Origin: Tubiluchus corallicola
Taxonomy: Eukaryota; Priapulida; Priapulimorpha; Priapulimorphida; Tubiluchidae
Length of the DNA: 64,000 bases
Direction: 5' to 3'
Assembly (NCBI GenBank): GCA_030141605.1
Contig: JAQGDQ010000440.1
Span: 123,550-187,549 of the forward strand
The translations under genes were made by a program, and so were the position numbers. Below, piece after piece: positions 44,972 to 53,985 of this stretch (its first letter is position 1; each line of letters begins with the position of its first letter). The notes under the pieces were generated by a model. The model ran no database searches and was not told the origin of the DNA. It saw only the letters and a program-made list of their open reading frames with translations.

Positions 44972-47900
44972 TCACTCCACCTCTAAAATACTGCTCTCAT
45001 CTATATACCATACATACCCACTTACTTTTGCAAACCCCATATCTAATAGATCATTAATATACTCTTTCACCTGGGCAAAATGCTTTTCAGAGACACCTCC
45101 CGTTTTATAATCAACTATAACAGCCCTGTCCTTCTCTACCATAATGCGGTCAGGGCGCCGCTTTTTATCGCCAGGCCTCAAAATATTCCTCTCTGCCAAC
45201 ACCTTCCATTTTCCGCTAAACCACTCTTTCGCTTTCTCATCATATACTAGTGCTCTGATACCTTTTTCCAGCATAGAGGCCTCATCCACACTTATTCTCC
45301 CTTCAAACAAACACCTTTTAATAACGGGGGCAATATCGTCAGCCGTTACGATCCTCTCTAGCACCTCATGTATATGGCGCCCACGGTTCATTTTTGACAA
45401 CCTGTCATCATCACCCGGCAGTGAATACCCTTCACTGTTTAACTTTATCTTAAAATTATCACTCCTGCCCGTAAACAAAACTTCTCCACACCCACTCTCC
45501 CTCACTGCACTTCCTCTCTCAAAATAACCCAACTCCCCTATTTTGAATTTCTTATCGCTGCTATTCCAATAATCAGACATGCTTATATACTTCTCACAAT
45601 CAGCCGAATCGAGCAGCGGTGGCTGCTCAATAACAGACTGTAATACTTCTGACACACTCCCGGAAGAGCTCTTATCCTCACTATGCTGGCAATAGATAAA
45701 TAAAAAATCTACCGCACGTGTAAATGCAACATACATTAGATTTAGATTATCCACCGCACTATAAACCATCTCGGTACAATACTCCTCGGAAAAAAATGAA
45801 TCCTTCAGCTCTTTAGAAAACTTTACAGGAACCACCTCCAACCTGTTGAACGGCTCCACTCTAGGCTTACACCACATCTGTCTGGCTTTATTTACCTCCG
45901 GAAATATTTTCCAGTCACAAAACGGAACAAAAACAACTTTAAACTCCAACCCTTTCGACTTGTGAATAGTTAACACATTTACTGCATTTTGATCTTCAGG
46001 GGCGCTTATTGACTGATCCTTACCCGTGCTCTCCCACCAATTAAGAAATGAAACAATATCGGGCATCTCATTCCAGGTATACTCAAGCAAAATATCCAAG
46101 AATGCCTGTAAAAAAACCCACTCTCCCGTAGCTCTGTGCAGCTGAAATTCACTTATAATGTGCCCAACAAGATCATACAAGGATAAATTCTTAAGCTTAC
46201 ATAAAGCCTTCTCTCTCCTTTTATGGCTTATCCAGTCTGCAAAGATACGGGATGCCTCATCTTCTGGAAAGAGAGCACCCTGCGCGTCAGACCTACCGCA
46301 GTTACCATCCATCTTAATACTATCGGAAATTAACGGCGCTATACAGTTAAAATACTCGTGCATCATGGTGGTAACACATATCTCATTCTGGGGCTCGGCA
46401 ACCATCGTCAGAAACAGAACTACAAACCTTACCGTTGCCGACTGTTCCACTTTTAGCGAATCACCGGATACAACATTATAGCAACAGTTCTTCCTTGGCG
46501 CTTTATACTTTTTCCTCAACATGGCTTTCACTACCATCTCACCTTCGCGTTTACTCCTCACAAGTATGGCTATATCTCCAGGATTACACCCTTTCTCTTG
46601 TAGATCCTCCACCTGTTTTACAAGGCGCTCCAGTACATCTTCCCTAAACTCATTTTTATTTGAGCAACCTTCAACAAACTTTACCTCTACATACCCGTTA
46701 CTTGTGGATTTATACGAGCAACTTTGATAATGATCTGCATAAGCATTCTCAACCGCACCTTTTAGCATACCAGCCTCAGTACCGTTAAGCCTCTCCTCCA
46801 GCTCTTCCTCAATATGTTTGGCACACTCCCTGAAAATAATGTTATTGAACCCTATTACATTTTTTGAACTTCTCCAATTAGTACCAAGAGATATTGTATT
46901 TGTACCAAATGAAGAATATTCGTTCTCCAGTTGAGTTGCAAGTATATCCCAATCTCCATCTCTCCACCTGTATATAGACTGCTTCACATCCCCAACCACA
47001 AGGCTCAAGTTCCCTTCCGAAAGTGAGTTTTTTACAAGTGGTGCAAAATTCTGCCACTGTATTCCTGAGGTATCCTGAAATTCATCAAGCATAAAATGAC
47101 GAAAAATACTTCCCATTTTTTCATATATAAACGAGGAAGAATCACCATCCACAATATCATTTATATAATGTGGCACATCATCTATTAACAGTAGCCCCTT
47201 CTCCTCCGCAACCTCTTTTACCTTTATCGCAAGATCGGCAAGAATACCCAATACATATAACCCTGGCAAAATTGCATTTGCCGTATTCACTCTGGGTAAC
47301 TGTTCTCTACGTGTTGACAGAGCCTTTAAAATCAGCTTATTCAAACCTACTTCATAAGCATTTGATATCCTCTCTTTCAGCTCATCACTATCTGACTTCT
47401 TATACCACCCTTCAAGATTATTGCAGGCGCTTTCAACCCTTTTCGATGGCTCGTATTTCCCGTCTACAAGCTTGTTAAAATAGCTCGCAAAAGAGCTTTT
47501 CCCATACTTAAACTGGGTAACTTTCAAACCACACCTATCCATCAGCTCAAGACCGCTGCTACCTATCTCCTGCATTGTAACTTCATAGCTCGACACAATC
47601 TCCTTCAATGCTACAGTATACTCCGCGAGAAAAACCTTGTTGGAGATAAGATCAACAGTATCACCGCTAAGCATCCTAAACCCTTTACTAAAAATATCTT
47701 CCCCTTTATTAAGCATTTCCTCCCTAAAGTCCCAGTTTAACCCCTTTCTGATATTTTCATCTGCATATGCGTGCAGCCAGTTCTTTATATTTTCATTCTC
47801 ACCTATTTCAAAAAATATTCTATCAATAGCCTCCTCAAATACAACCTCTTTATTAATCTCCATTTTGTGTGAAGGGCGAATATTCATTTCACGGGAAAAG

Positions 47901-48244
47901 GCGCGAACTATTTTCTGGAAAAAACTATCAATAGTGCTTATCGAAAAATGTGAATAATCATGAAGTATGTGCTTCAGAATGGATGCTGCTTCCTGCCTGA
48001 TCTCTGCCTCACTCTTTTTTGCCACCTCCCTAAGGGTATCCAGATGAGCTGAACCCTCTCCATTTGCCAAAAGATGTAACTCTCGAAGTATTCTACCCTT
48101 CATCTCCGCAGTAGCCTTATTGGTAAAAGTAACAGCCAAAATATTTTTATACGCTCTCTTTCTACCAAATACCAATTGCAGGTACTCGCTTGTTATCTGA
48201 AAAGTTTTGCCGGATCCAGCCGAAGCTTTGTATATCTTTAACAT
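44972..48244 (-). CDS. AddA-like UvrD-family helicase/nuclease
   Basis: 1090 residues. Superfamily 1 helicase motifs: Walker A ASAGSGKTFQI (8-18), motif Ia VTFTNKATAEMKGR, motif II DEFQDTSGIQW, motif III VGDVKQSIYRWRDGDWD, motif V LTIHKSKGLEFKVVF and motif VI YVAFTRAVDFLF. The C-terminal RecB-type nuclease shows RRPDRIMVEKDRAVIVDYKTG with Asp and Lys of PD-(D/E)xK. It should resect double-strand breaks. The usual AddB-like partner is not adjacent, and the gene stands alone. Confidence 0.9.
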   Translation of the reverse strand: MLKIYKASAGSGKTFQITSEYLQLVFGRKRAYKNILAVTFTNKATAEMKGRILRELHLLANGEGSAHLDTLREVAKKSEAEIRQEAASILKHILHDYSHFSISTIDSFFQKIVRAFSREMNIRPSHKMEINKEVVFEEAIDRIFFEIGENENIKNWLHAYADENIRKGLNWDFREEMLNKGEDIFSKGFRMLSGDTVDLISNKVFLAEYTVALKEIVSSYEVTMQEIGSSGLELMDRCGLKVTQFKYGKSSFASYFNKLVDGKYEPSKRVESACNNLEGWYKKSDSDELKERISNAYEVGLNKLILKALSTRREQLPRVNTANAILPGLYVLGILADLAIKVKEVAEEKGLLLIDDVPHYINDIVDGDSSSFIYEKMGSIFRHFMLDEFQDTSGIQWQNFAPLVKNSLSEGNLSLVVGDVKQSIYRWRDGDWDILATQLENEYSSFGTNTISLGTNWRSSKNVIGFNNIIFRECAKHIEEELEERLNGTEAGMLKGAVENAYADHYQSCSYKSTSNGYVEVKFVEGCSNKNEFREDVLERLVKQVEDLQEKGCNPGDIAILVRSKREGEMVVKAMLRKKYKAPRKNCCYNVVSGDSLKVEQSATVRFVVLFLTMVAEPQNEICVTTMMHEYFNCIAPLISDSIKMDGNCGRSDAQGALFPEDEASRIFADWISHKRREKALCKLKNLSLYDLVGHIISEFQLHRATGEWVFLQAFLDILLEYTWNEMPDIVSFLNWWESTGKDQSISAPEDQNAVNVLTIHKSKGLEFKVVFVPFCDWKIFPEVNKARQMWCKPRVEPFNRLEVVPVKFSKELKDSFFSEEYCTEMVYSAVDNLNLMYVAFTRAVDFLFIYCQHSEDKSSSGSVSEVLQSVIEQPPLLDSADCEKYISMSDYWNSSDKKFKIGELGYFERGSAVRESGCGEVLFTGRSDNFKIKLNSEGYSLPGDDDRLSKMNRGRHIHEVLERIVTADDIAPVIKRCLFEGRISVDEASMLEKGIRALVYDEKAKEWFSGKWKVLAERNILRPGDKKRRPDRIMVEKDRAVIVDYKTGGVSEKHFAQVKEYINDLLDMGFAKVSGYVWYIDESSILEVE

Positions 48245-48483
48245 ATATTACTTTAAATCTGATAGTAGGGGCAACGCCCTAAAAATATAAAAATTACAGC
48301 GCCTCCTGTGCTAAAAAACCCAATACATTTTTATAATATTACGCAAATAGTCAACTCTAAGCGCAATAAGGCTAGAATTAACCACAGATTAAACAAAACA
48401 CATCACAATAATGAATATTAGCAAATACTAATATGCAGCATCAGATAAACTTATATCGTCTTTTTAGAAACAGCAGATAAGTA

Positions 48484-49035
48484 TTGAAAAGTTTAAACTT
48501 AGACATTCACAAAGAGCTTATTGAGCACTGCATGAATGGAGACAGAAAAGCTCAATTTGAAGTTTACAAGCTCTACAGTAAGGCCATGTACAACACATGC
48601 CTGAGAATAGTAGGTAGCTGTGAGGACGCTGAGGATATTATACAAGAATCATTCCTTGCGGCTTTCAATAAACTGGAAACTTACAAGAGAGAAGCAAGCT
48701 TTGGAGCCTGGTTAAAAAGAATAGTGATAAACCGTTCTTTGGACCATATAAAAAAGACAAAGGCAATATTTGAGGAGCTCCAAAATAATACTGCAATTGT
48801 TGAAGAAAATATTGAATACTCATCACCTATATCTATTGATGAAATAAAAAGTGCAGTACAGGAGTTACCAAATGGGTACAGAGTGGTGCTATCGCTTGTG
48901 CTTTTTGAAGGCTATGACCACGAGGAGGTAGGACAGATTCTGAAAATTGGAAACTCTTCATCGCGCTCACAATACACAAGAGCAAAAAATAAATTGAAGA
49001 GTATTTTAGAGAAAAAATATAGCACAACTGATTAA
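48484..49035 (+). CDS. ECF-family RNA polymerase sigma factor
   Basis: 183 residues from a TTG start (N-terminus MKSLNLDIHKELIEHCMNGD). Region 2 is at 25-95 with AEDIIQESFLAAFNKL and FGAWLKRIVINRSLDHIKK. Region 4 is at 115-175 with ELPNGYRVVLSLVLFEGYDHEEVGQ. First gene of a tight operon with an anti-sigma-like protein (10 bp) and a DUF4097-like protein (4-bp overlap). Upstream 239 bp: no clear promoter, possibly autoregulated. Confidence 0.9.
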   Translation: MKSLNLDIHKELIEHCMNGDRKAQFEVYKLYSKAMYNTCLRIVGSCEDAEDIIQESFLAAFNKLETYKREASFGAWLKRIVINRSLDHIKKTKAIFEELQNNTAIVEENIEYSSPISIDEIKSAVQELPNGYRVVLSLVLFEGYDHEEVGQILKIGNSSSRSQYTRAKNKLKSILEKKYSTTD

Positions 49036-49045
49036 GGAAGCTTTT

Positions 49046-49594
49046 ATGGATAAAATTGAAAAAATAATTATTGAGAATCGTGACAGATTCGAGGAAAACC
49101 TTCCTAACGGACATATGGAGCGGTTTAAAGCCCGGATGGGGCCAGCCAGAGATAAAAAACCCCTGACGGTGCGCCTGGGACGTGTCGCTGCTGTCGCTGC
49201 CATAGTAGCTATAACCATAAGTGTTGGTATGCACCTGTTGCCAAACCTGTTCAAAACAGGCAACAGCCCCGTTCATCTGCCACCATATATGGCAGAAACA
49301 GAGACGTATTACGTAAACAATATAGACCGTGGAATTATCGAAATAGAAAAGCTATTATCCAAAGACATTAGCACAAAAGAGGAGATAGAAATAATACGGC
49401 ATGAACTTGCCAAAATGGATAGTCTTTACCTCATGCTCCAAAAAGACCTGGAGCATAATTACGAAGATGAACGTGTTGTAAACGCAATGATAAAGCACTA
49501 TCAAATTAAATTAGACGTTATCAATGCAGTATTGCATAATTTAAAAAATATAAAGCAAGATAAGAAAATAGCGACTAAAAATATAGATGTATGA
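49046..49594 (+). CDS. Membrane-anchored anti-sigma-like protein
   Basis: 182 residues. A cytoplasmic N-terminal part of about 45 residues precedes one membrane helix (VAAVAAIVAITISVGMHLL, about 51-70). The helical periplasmic part (ISTKEEIEIIRHELAKMDS) follows. No zinc HxxxCxxC motif is present. Position between the ECF gene and the exported DUF4097-like gene makes an anti-sigma role likely, but no family is recognised. Confidence 0.65.
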   Translation: MDKIEKIIIENRDRFEENLPNGHMERFKARMGPARDKKPLTVRLGRVAAVAAIVAITISVGMHLLPNLFKTGNSPVHLPPYMAETETYYVNNIDRGIIEIEKLLSKDISTKEEIEIIRHELAKMDSLYLMLQKDLEHNYEDERVVNAMIKHYQIKLDVINAVLHNLKNIKQDKKIATKNIDV

Positions 49595-50607
49595 AGACAC
49601 TAAAATTAAACATATTAATAGCTGTATCACTTTTAATAGCTATGCCCTCACTGGCAGAGCGTATCTCAAAGGAGACATATGAAAGCTACTCCATAGACCA
49701 GGTAAATAAGCTTAAGGTAAGTAACAAGTACGGCAACATATACATTAATGATTCACGCACAGACTCTGTTGTTATAAGAGTTGAAAAATGGATTGAAGGG
49801 CTATCGGAAAAAAAGGCATTACACCTTCTGGACCAAATTGACATATCATTAAAGTTTACAAATGGCGCCATTACTGCCCAGACAAATATTAAAAAAAACT
49901 TTAAAACCCGCCAAAAATTTAGTATCGACTATTACATATCGATTCCTGAAGACAAGGATCTGTTCGTAGAGCAAAAATATGGTGGAGTAAACATGAATAA
50001 CCTCACGGGAAACGGACACTTTATAATAAAGTACGGACACTTCAATGGTAAAGAACTAAACTCTGCAAAATTACAGATGGATATAGGGTTCAGCGAAGTA
50101 TCAATAGATGAAGTATCAACTTTGAACTTAGTGCTAAGGTACTCTAAAATGTCTATTGAGAAAGGGAAAAACCTTACAATAGAAAGCCGCTTTTCAACCC
50201 TAAATATTGAAAAATGCAATGGTCTTATATCCAATTCACGATATGATGGAATCAATATTGGCACAATACAGGAGTTAACAATGAAGTCAAAATTTACTAA
50301 CACAGACATAGATAACGTAACCCAAAACTTTACGCTGGATAATGAATATGGGAATGTAAGTGTAGGTAAAATTTCGCTAGGCTTCAAAAACATTAATATT
50401 CAGAATAGATACGCAAACGTAAGTTTAAAAATAGATAGTATGGCATCATACCACCTGGAGGCCTACTTAGAACACTGCTCTCTTAAATATTTTCAAAAAA
50501 ATACAACAACCGACTCTACAGTAAATGAGTATGTAGGGAATATAAAAAACACACCCTCTAAAGTTCACATTCAGAGCCGCTACGGGAACATAGACCTAAC
50601 ACCTTAA
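49591..50607 (+). CDS. Exported DUF4097-like repetitive beta protein
   Basis: 338 residues. Signal peptide near residues 5-22 (LNILIAVSLLIAMPSLAE). The body has short repeats of about 20 residues built on YGNI/YGGV/YGHF/YSKM/FSTL/YDGI/YGNV turns, a beta-helix-like fold found in DUF4097 adhesin-type proteins. The last repeat ends SRYGNIDLTP. It overlaps the anti-sigma gene by 4 bp. It may be the envelope output or sensor of this sigma module. Confidence 0.72.
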   Translation: MKTLKLNILIAVSLLIAMPSLAERISKETYESYSIDQVNKLKVSNKYGNIYINDSRTDSVVIRVEKWIEGLSEKKALHLLDQIDISLKFTNGAITAQTNIKKNFKTRQKFSIDYYISIPEDKDLFVEQKYGGVNMNNLTGNGHFIIKYGHFNGKELNSAKLQMDIGFSEVSIDEVSTLNLVLRYSKMSIEKGKNLTIESRFSTLNIEKCNGLISNSRYDGINIGTIQELTMKSKFTNTDIDNVTQNFTLDNEYGNVSVGKISLGFKNINIQNRYANVSLKIDSMASYHLEAYLEHCSLKYFQKNTTTDSTVNEYVGNIKNTPSKVHIQSRYGNIDLTP

Positions 50608-50658
50608 CCTATTCTATAAAAAACTTAACAGAAAGCTAGGCAAGGCACTCGGTAAACT

Positions 50659-50828
50659 GAGAGCTTCGTAAAGCAGAATGTCTTGACTTATAGAAAAATA
50701 GTGAAGCATTTATAAAACGAAAATTTTTGATTCCGGATTGAGTAAAAATTCGAAGAACCGCTGTTTGATAATGTAAATAATGGTTTTGACGAAAATATCA
50801 ATACAAAGATGGGCTTTGCAAATGGCTT
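50659..50828 (+). repeat. Repeat A copy 12, with a partial left end before it
   Basis: A left-end fragment (GCTTCGTAAAGCAGAATGTC, 50659-50700) is followed by a full copy from GCATTTATAAAACG through GTTTTGACGAAAATATC to GGGCTTTGCAAATGGCTT. The arrangement suggests one copy inserted in another. It opens a 489-bp gap that also holds copy 13. Confidence 0.75.
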
Positions 50829-50930
50829 AACTCAGTATATTCCTAAAGAACTACAACTATTTATCATTTTGAGTATCTTTGCCAAAACTGTCATTTTCTC
50901 ATTGGCATGAAATTTGAGGAAACTTTTAAT

Positions 50931-51053
50931 ACCTTTACAAGGCGAAAGATTTGATTAAATTGAGTGAAAAATTTGGTGAAAAGCCACAGTTTGACACTAG
51001 CAAATGAGGATTTTGACTAGAACATCAATAAAAAATAATCTTGCAAAGATTTC
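50931..51053 (+). repeat. Repeat A copy 13
   Basis: Left end ACCTTTACAAGGCGAAAGAT, interior GAAAAGCCACAGTTTGACAC, right end AATCTTGCAAAGATTTC. About 100 bp downstream of copy 12 and 44 bp upstream of the YugP-like gene. Confidence 0.85.
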
Positions 51054-51096
51054 GAAACAGAATTTGACTAAGAGGTAATTTCAAAAATAGCTGAAA

Positions 51097-51774
51097 ATGA
51101 TTTGGATAATATTTATCGGATTTATGCTTTTAAGCTGGTTTGTAAGTAATCAACTTAAAAGAAGATTTAAAGAATACTCTAAAATTCCTACTGCTAATGG
51201 AATAAGCGGGAAGGAAGTTGTTGAGAAAATGCTAAAGGACAATGGAGTTAAGGGTGTTAGGATAGGATCTGTAAAAGGCAGACTTAGTGACCACTACAAT
51301 CCAATTAATAAAACTATAAACCTAAGCAGTGAAGTGTATAATGGGCGAAGTGTTGCAGCTGCAGCAGTTGCTGCCCACGAATGTGGACATGCACTACAGC
51401 ACGCAACATCTTACAAATGGTTAGGATTTCGCTCCAAACTAGTACCTGTAGTTAGCGTCTCTTCCAAGTGGACTCAATGGGTCCTCTTATTGGGAATCAT
51501 AATGATACAGAGCAATCCTGCAATTTTGCTTGGTGGAATAATCCTTTTTGCCACTACAACATTATTCAGCTTTATAACGCTTCCCGTAGAGATAAACGCA
51601 AGTAAAAGGGCGCTGGCGTGGTTGAAAACAGCAAACATAACAACCTCCCAGTCACAAAAAAAAGCAGAAGACGCCTTGAACTGGGCAGGATATACTTACG
51701 TTGTTGCAGCGCTATCTTCGTTAGCTACGCTACTATACTATGTACTAATTTTTATAGGCGCGTCAAGAGACTAA
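51097..51774 (+). CDS. YugP-type neutral zinc metallopeptidase
   Basis: 225 residues with an N-terminal membrane helix (WIIFIGFMLLSWFVSNQL) and further helices near 125-165 and 200-220. The zinc site is AAHECGHALQH (near residues 92-102) preceded by HYNPINKTINLS, the DUF2268/YugP signature. A membrane protease of unknown substrate. Monocistronic between repeat A copies 13 and 14. Confidence 0.9.
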   Translation: MIWIIFIGFMLLSWFVSNQLKRRFKEYSKIPTANGISGKEVVEKMLKDNGVKGVRIGSVKGRLSDHYNPINKTINLSSEVYNGRSVAAAAVAAHECGHALQHATSYKWLGFRSKLVPVVSVSSKWTQWVLLLGIIMIQSNPAILLGGIILFATTTLFSFITLPVEINASKRALAWLKTANITTSQSQKKAEDALNWAGYTYVVAALSSLATLLYYVLIFIGASRD

Positions 51775-51807
51775 AAACAGCACCCTCCTCAAAAGAGATG
51801 ATTGTGG

Positions 51808-51932
51808 TCCCTTTGCATAGTAGTTCGGTTCAGGCTAGGGAAAAACTCGATAAAAAAACCGCAGATTGCTTACGTAAATAAGAATCGCTGAAGAGAATTC
51901 TGACAAAAATCAGGGATTATTACAAAGGCCTC
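51808..51932 (+). repeat. Repeat A copy 14
   Basis: Left end TCCCTTTGCATAGTAGTTCG, interior CTCGATAAAAAAACCGCAGA, right end GGATTATTACAAAGGCCTC. It starts 34 bp after the YugP-like stop. Confidence 0.8.
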
Positions 51933-51956
51933 GGATTAACAAACATTATAAAAAAA

Positions 51957-52005
51957 CAAGATGCTACTTTATAGTGCTTCTATGCAGAAAGCATATAGCA
52001 TCTTG
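51957..52005. terminator. Bidirectional terminator-like hairpin
   Basis: CAAGATGCTA pairs with TAGCATCTTG, and inside it TGCTTCT pairs with AGAAAGCA with one bulge, giving a long hairpin. It lies between the convergent YugP-like and GH109-like genes, 18 bp from the latter's stop. Confidence 0.55.
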
Positions 52006-52023
52006 CTTTGTTTGTAACGTACT

Positions 52024-53490
52024 TTAAGAAACATTAAGTTGCTTGGAAGAATCTGCCTTCTGTAGATTTCTGACCCCGGTAGTACCTCCCCCTTTAAGAG
52101 TCAGGTCTACAGGAGTATTGGATGCCCACAAACCGCAAGTAAAATCAGGTATATCTATTGAATTTGAACGGTTAGCAACAGACCACTCGCTCAATGGCGC
52201 AATAACACTCCACAACGCAGCATCATAAACATCTTGGTCGAGAGGCTGCCCGTTACGCAGGCAATCTATTAATCTCCAATCCATCATAAAATCCATACCT
52301 CCGTGTCCGCCAACCCTCTTCGCCATGTCACCCAGCCTTTTAACAATCTCCGGTGTATACTTATCATAAATCTCTTTCATATCCTCTTCCGCCAGCCATT
52401 TATGTCCTTTTGAAATCCTCTCCGGCAAAGGCCATTTGCGCGCCATACCGGATGTTCCACTCAACAGATGAATTCTGGAGTAAGGACGAGGGCTGGTGAC
52501 ATCATGCTGAATCATAATAGTCTTACCCTTGTTTGTCTTCATTACTGTGGTATTCATATTACCACGATATTTTTTCCCTACAAACTCTTCAAAAAAACTA
52601 TCTTCCTTAGAGCGATTCTTTGCAATCTGAGCCATCTGAAAATCATTTGATGACATAGATGTGAGATAATCTATCTTGTCGCCACGATTAATATTCATAG
52701 CCTGGCATACCGGGCCTAAACCATGAGTAGGGTAAAGGTTTCCATCACGAAAATTCTCCTTAAGCCTCCACATATCTGCGTAACCACTTTTCTTAAAATT
52801 CAAAAACCGCAGATCATGTATATATGAACCTTCCGCATGCACCAACTCTCCAAAAAATCCCTGGCGTGCCATATTAAGGGTGAGTAGCTCAAAAAAGTCG
52901 TAGCAACAGTTCTCAAGCATCATACAGTGCTTTTTTGTTTTCTCAGAGGTCTCCACCAGCTGCCAGCACTCATCAACGGTAACCGCTGCTGGCACCTCAA
53001 CTGCAACATGCTTCCCACACTCCATTGCATATACCGCCATAGGGGTATGTGTGCTCCATGGAGTTATAATATAAATAAGATCCAAATCAGGACTCTCACA
53101 CATCTCTTTCCACGCATCCTCTGTTCCCCCATACTCTTTAGCTTTTGGCAAGTCGTACCCTTCCAATATTTTCTGAGCCTTATGAAGACGGTCGTGATTT
53201 TTATCACACAATGCTTTAATCTCAACACCCTCAATATTAGACATCCTTCTAACAGCACCCGGCCCTCTGTGTCCCATTCCCACAAAACCAACTCTCACTT
53301 TTTCAAGTTTGGGGGCCGCATATCCCGACATATTAAACCGCTGAGTATGTACCACAGCTGCCGACTTCCTTATATCGTCCATCTCAGATCGGCTCCCCGA
53401 ACCTGTATTACAGCCAGCAAAGCCTCCGGACACTGCTCCTGCCCCGGCTACACCGGCAACCTTAAAAAAATTTCGCCTATTGGTCTTCAT
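52024..53490 (-). CDS. Gfo/Idh/MocA oxidoreductase-fold glycosidase (GH109-like)
   Basis: 488 residues from the chosen start MKTNRRNFFKVAGVAGAGA. An upstream in-frame ATG would bury the Tat-type RR motif. The signal ends at a possible lipobox (GGFAGCN). The Rossmann domain has VRVGFVGMGHRGPGAV, and HVAVEVPAAVTVDECW follows. FNMSGYAAPKLEKVRVGF and the overall length match GH109 alpha-N-acetylgalactosaminidases, which use NAD as a cofactor without net redox. Likely periplasmic or lipid-anchored glycan degradation. Confidence 0.82.
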   Translation of the reverse strand: MKTNRRNFFKVAGVAGAGAVSGGFAGCNTGSGSRSEMDDIRKSAAVVHTQRFNMSGYAAPKLEKVRVGFVGMGHRGPGAVRRMSNIEGVEIKALCDKNHDRLHKAQKILEGYDLPKAKEYGGTEDAWKEMCESPDLDLIYIITPWSTHTPMAVYAMECGKHVAVEVPAAVTVDECWQLVETSEKTKKHCMMLENCCYDFFELLTLNMARQGFFGELVHAEGSYIHDLRFLNFKKSGYADMWRLKENFRDGNLYPTHGLGPVCQAMNINRGDKIDYLTSMSSNDFQMAQIAKNRSKEDSFFEEFVGKKYRGNMNTTVMKTNKGKTIMIQHDVTSPRPYSRIHLLSGTSGMARKWPLPERISKGHKWLAEEDMKEIYDKYTPEIVKRLGDMAKRVGGHGGMDFMMDWRLIDCLRNGQPLDQDVYDAALWSVIAPLSEWSVANRSNSIDIPDFTCGLWASNTPVDLTLKGGGTTGVRNLQKADSSKQLNVS

Positions 53491-53715
53491 AATGTAATTT
53501 ATTGAATTAAATAATTGTTTTGTAATCAACACAACCCCTTTTATAACTGATTAATAATCTACAAATCCTTGATAAAAGGGATGAGCTATAAAGTTAATCA
53601 TAACTTAGAAGTGTACAAAGCAAAAAGCCTTATCTCTCCAAACTAAGCTATATTTTTTAAGCTGACTACAAAATTATCATAATAGTAATAAGCTAAGTTA
53701 TATTATCAAATGGGC

Positions 53716-53855
53716 GAGGTCTTTGCAAAGCGAAAATTTTGGTTCGAATTGAGGAGAGCTTGATAAGAAACCACTGTTTACTGGCATAAATGAAAGTTTT
53801 GAAGAGAGTTTTGACGAAAATTATTAATAAAAAAATGAGCTTTGCAATAGCCTCT
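53716..53855 (+). repeat. Repeat A copy 15 (best-preserved ends)
   Basis: Left end GAGGTCTTTGCAAAGCGAAA and right end ATGAGCTTTGCAATAGCCTC are close inverted complements. Interior TTTACTGGCATAAATGAAAG and TTTTGACGAAAATTATTAA. It lies in the 495-bp divergent gap before rpsP. The rest of the gap holds only the rpsP promoter. Confidence 0.9.
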
Positions 53856-53944
53856 GAGCATATCCTCTACTCTTACTCATGCATAAACACGCTATCAAAG
53901 TTAAACTTTATATAAGATGCTTTACTAAATCAAATATTAATTTA

Positions 53945-53952
53945 TACCTTTG
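53945..53952 (+). promoter_or_regulatory. Bacteroidota -7 box (TACCTTTG) for rpsP
   Basis: TACCTTTG lies 33 bp before the rpsP ATG in an AT-rich region, the usual leader length for a strong housekeeping promoter. Confidence 0.6.
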
Positions 53953-53985
53953 TCGTGCATTTTAAACACTTAAATTTTATTTTTT

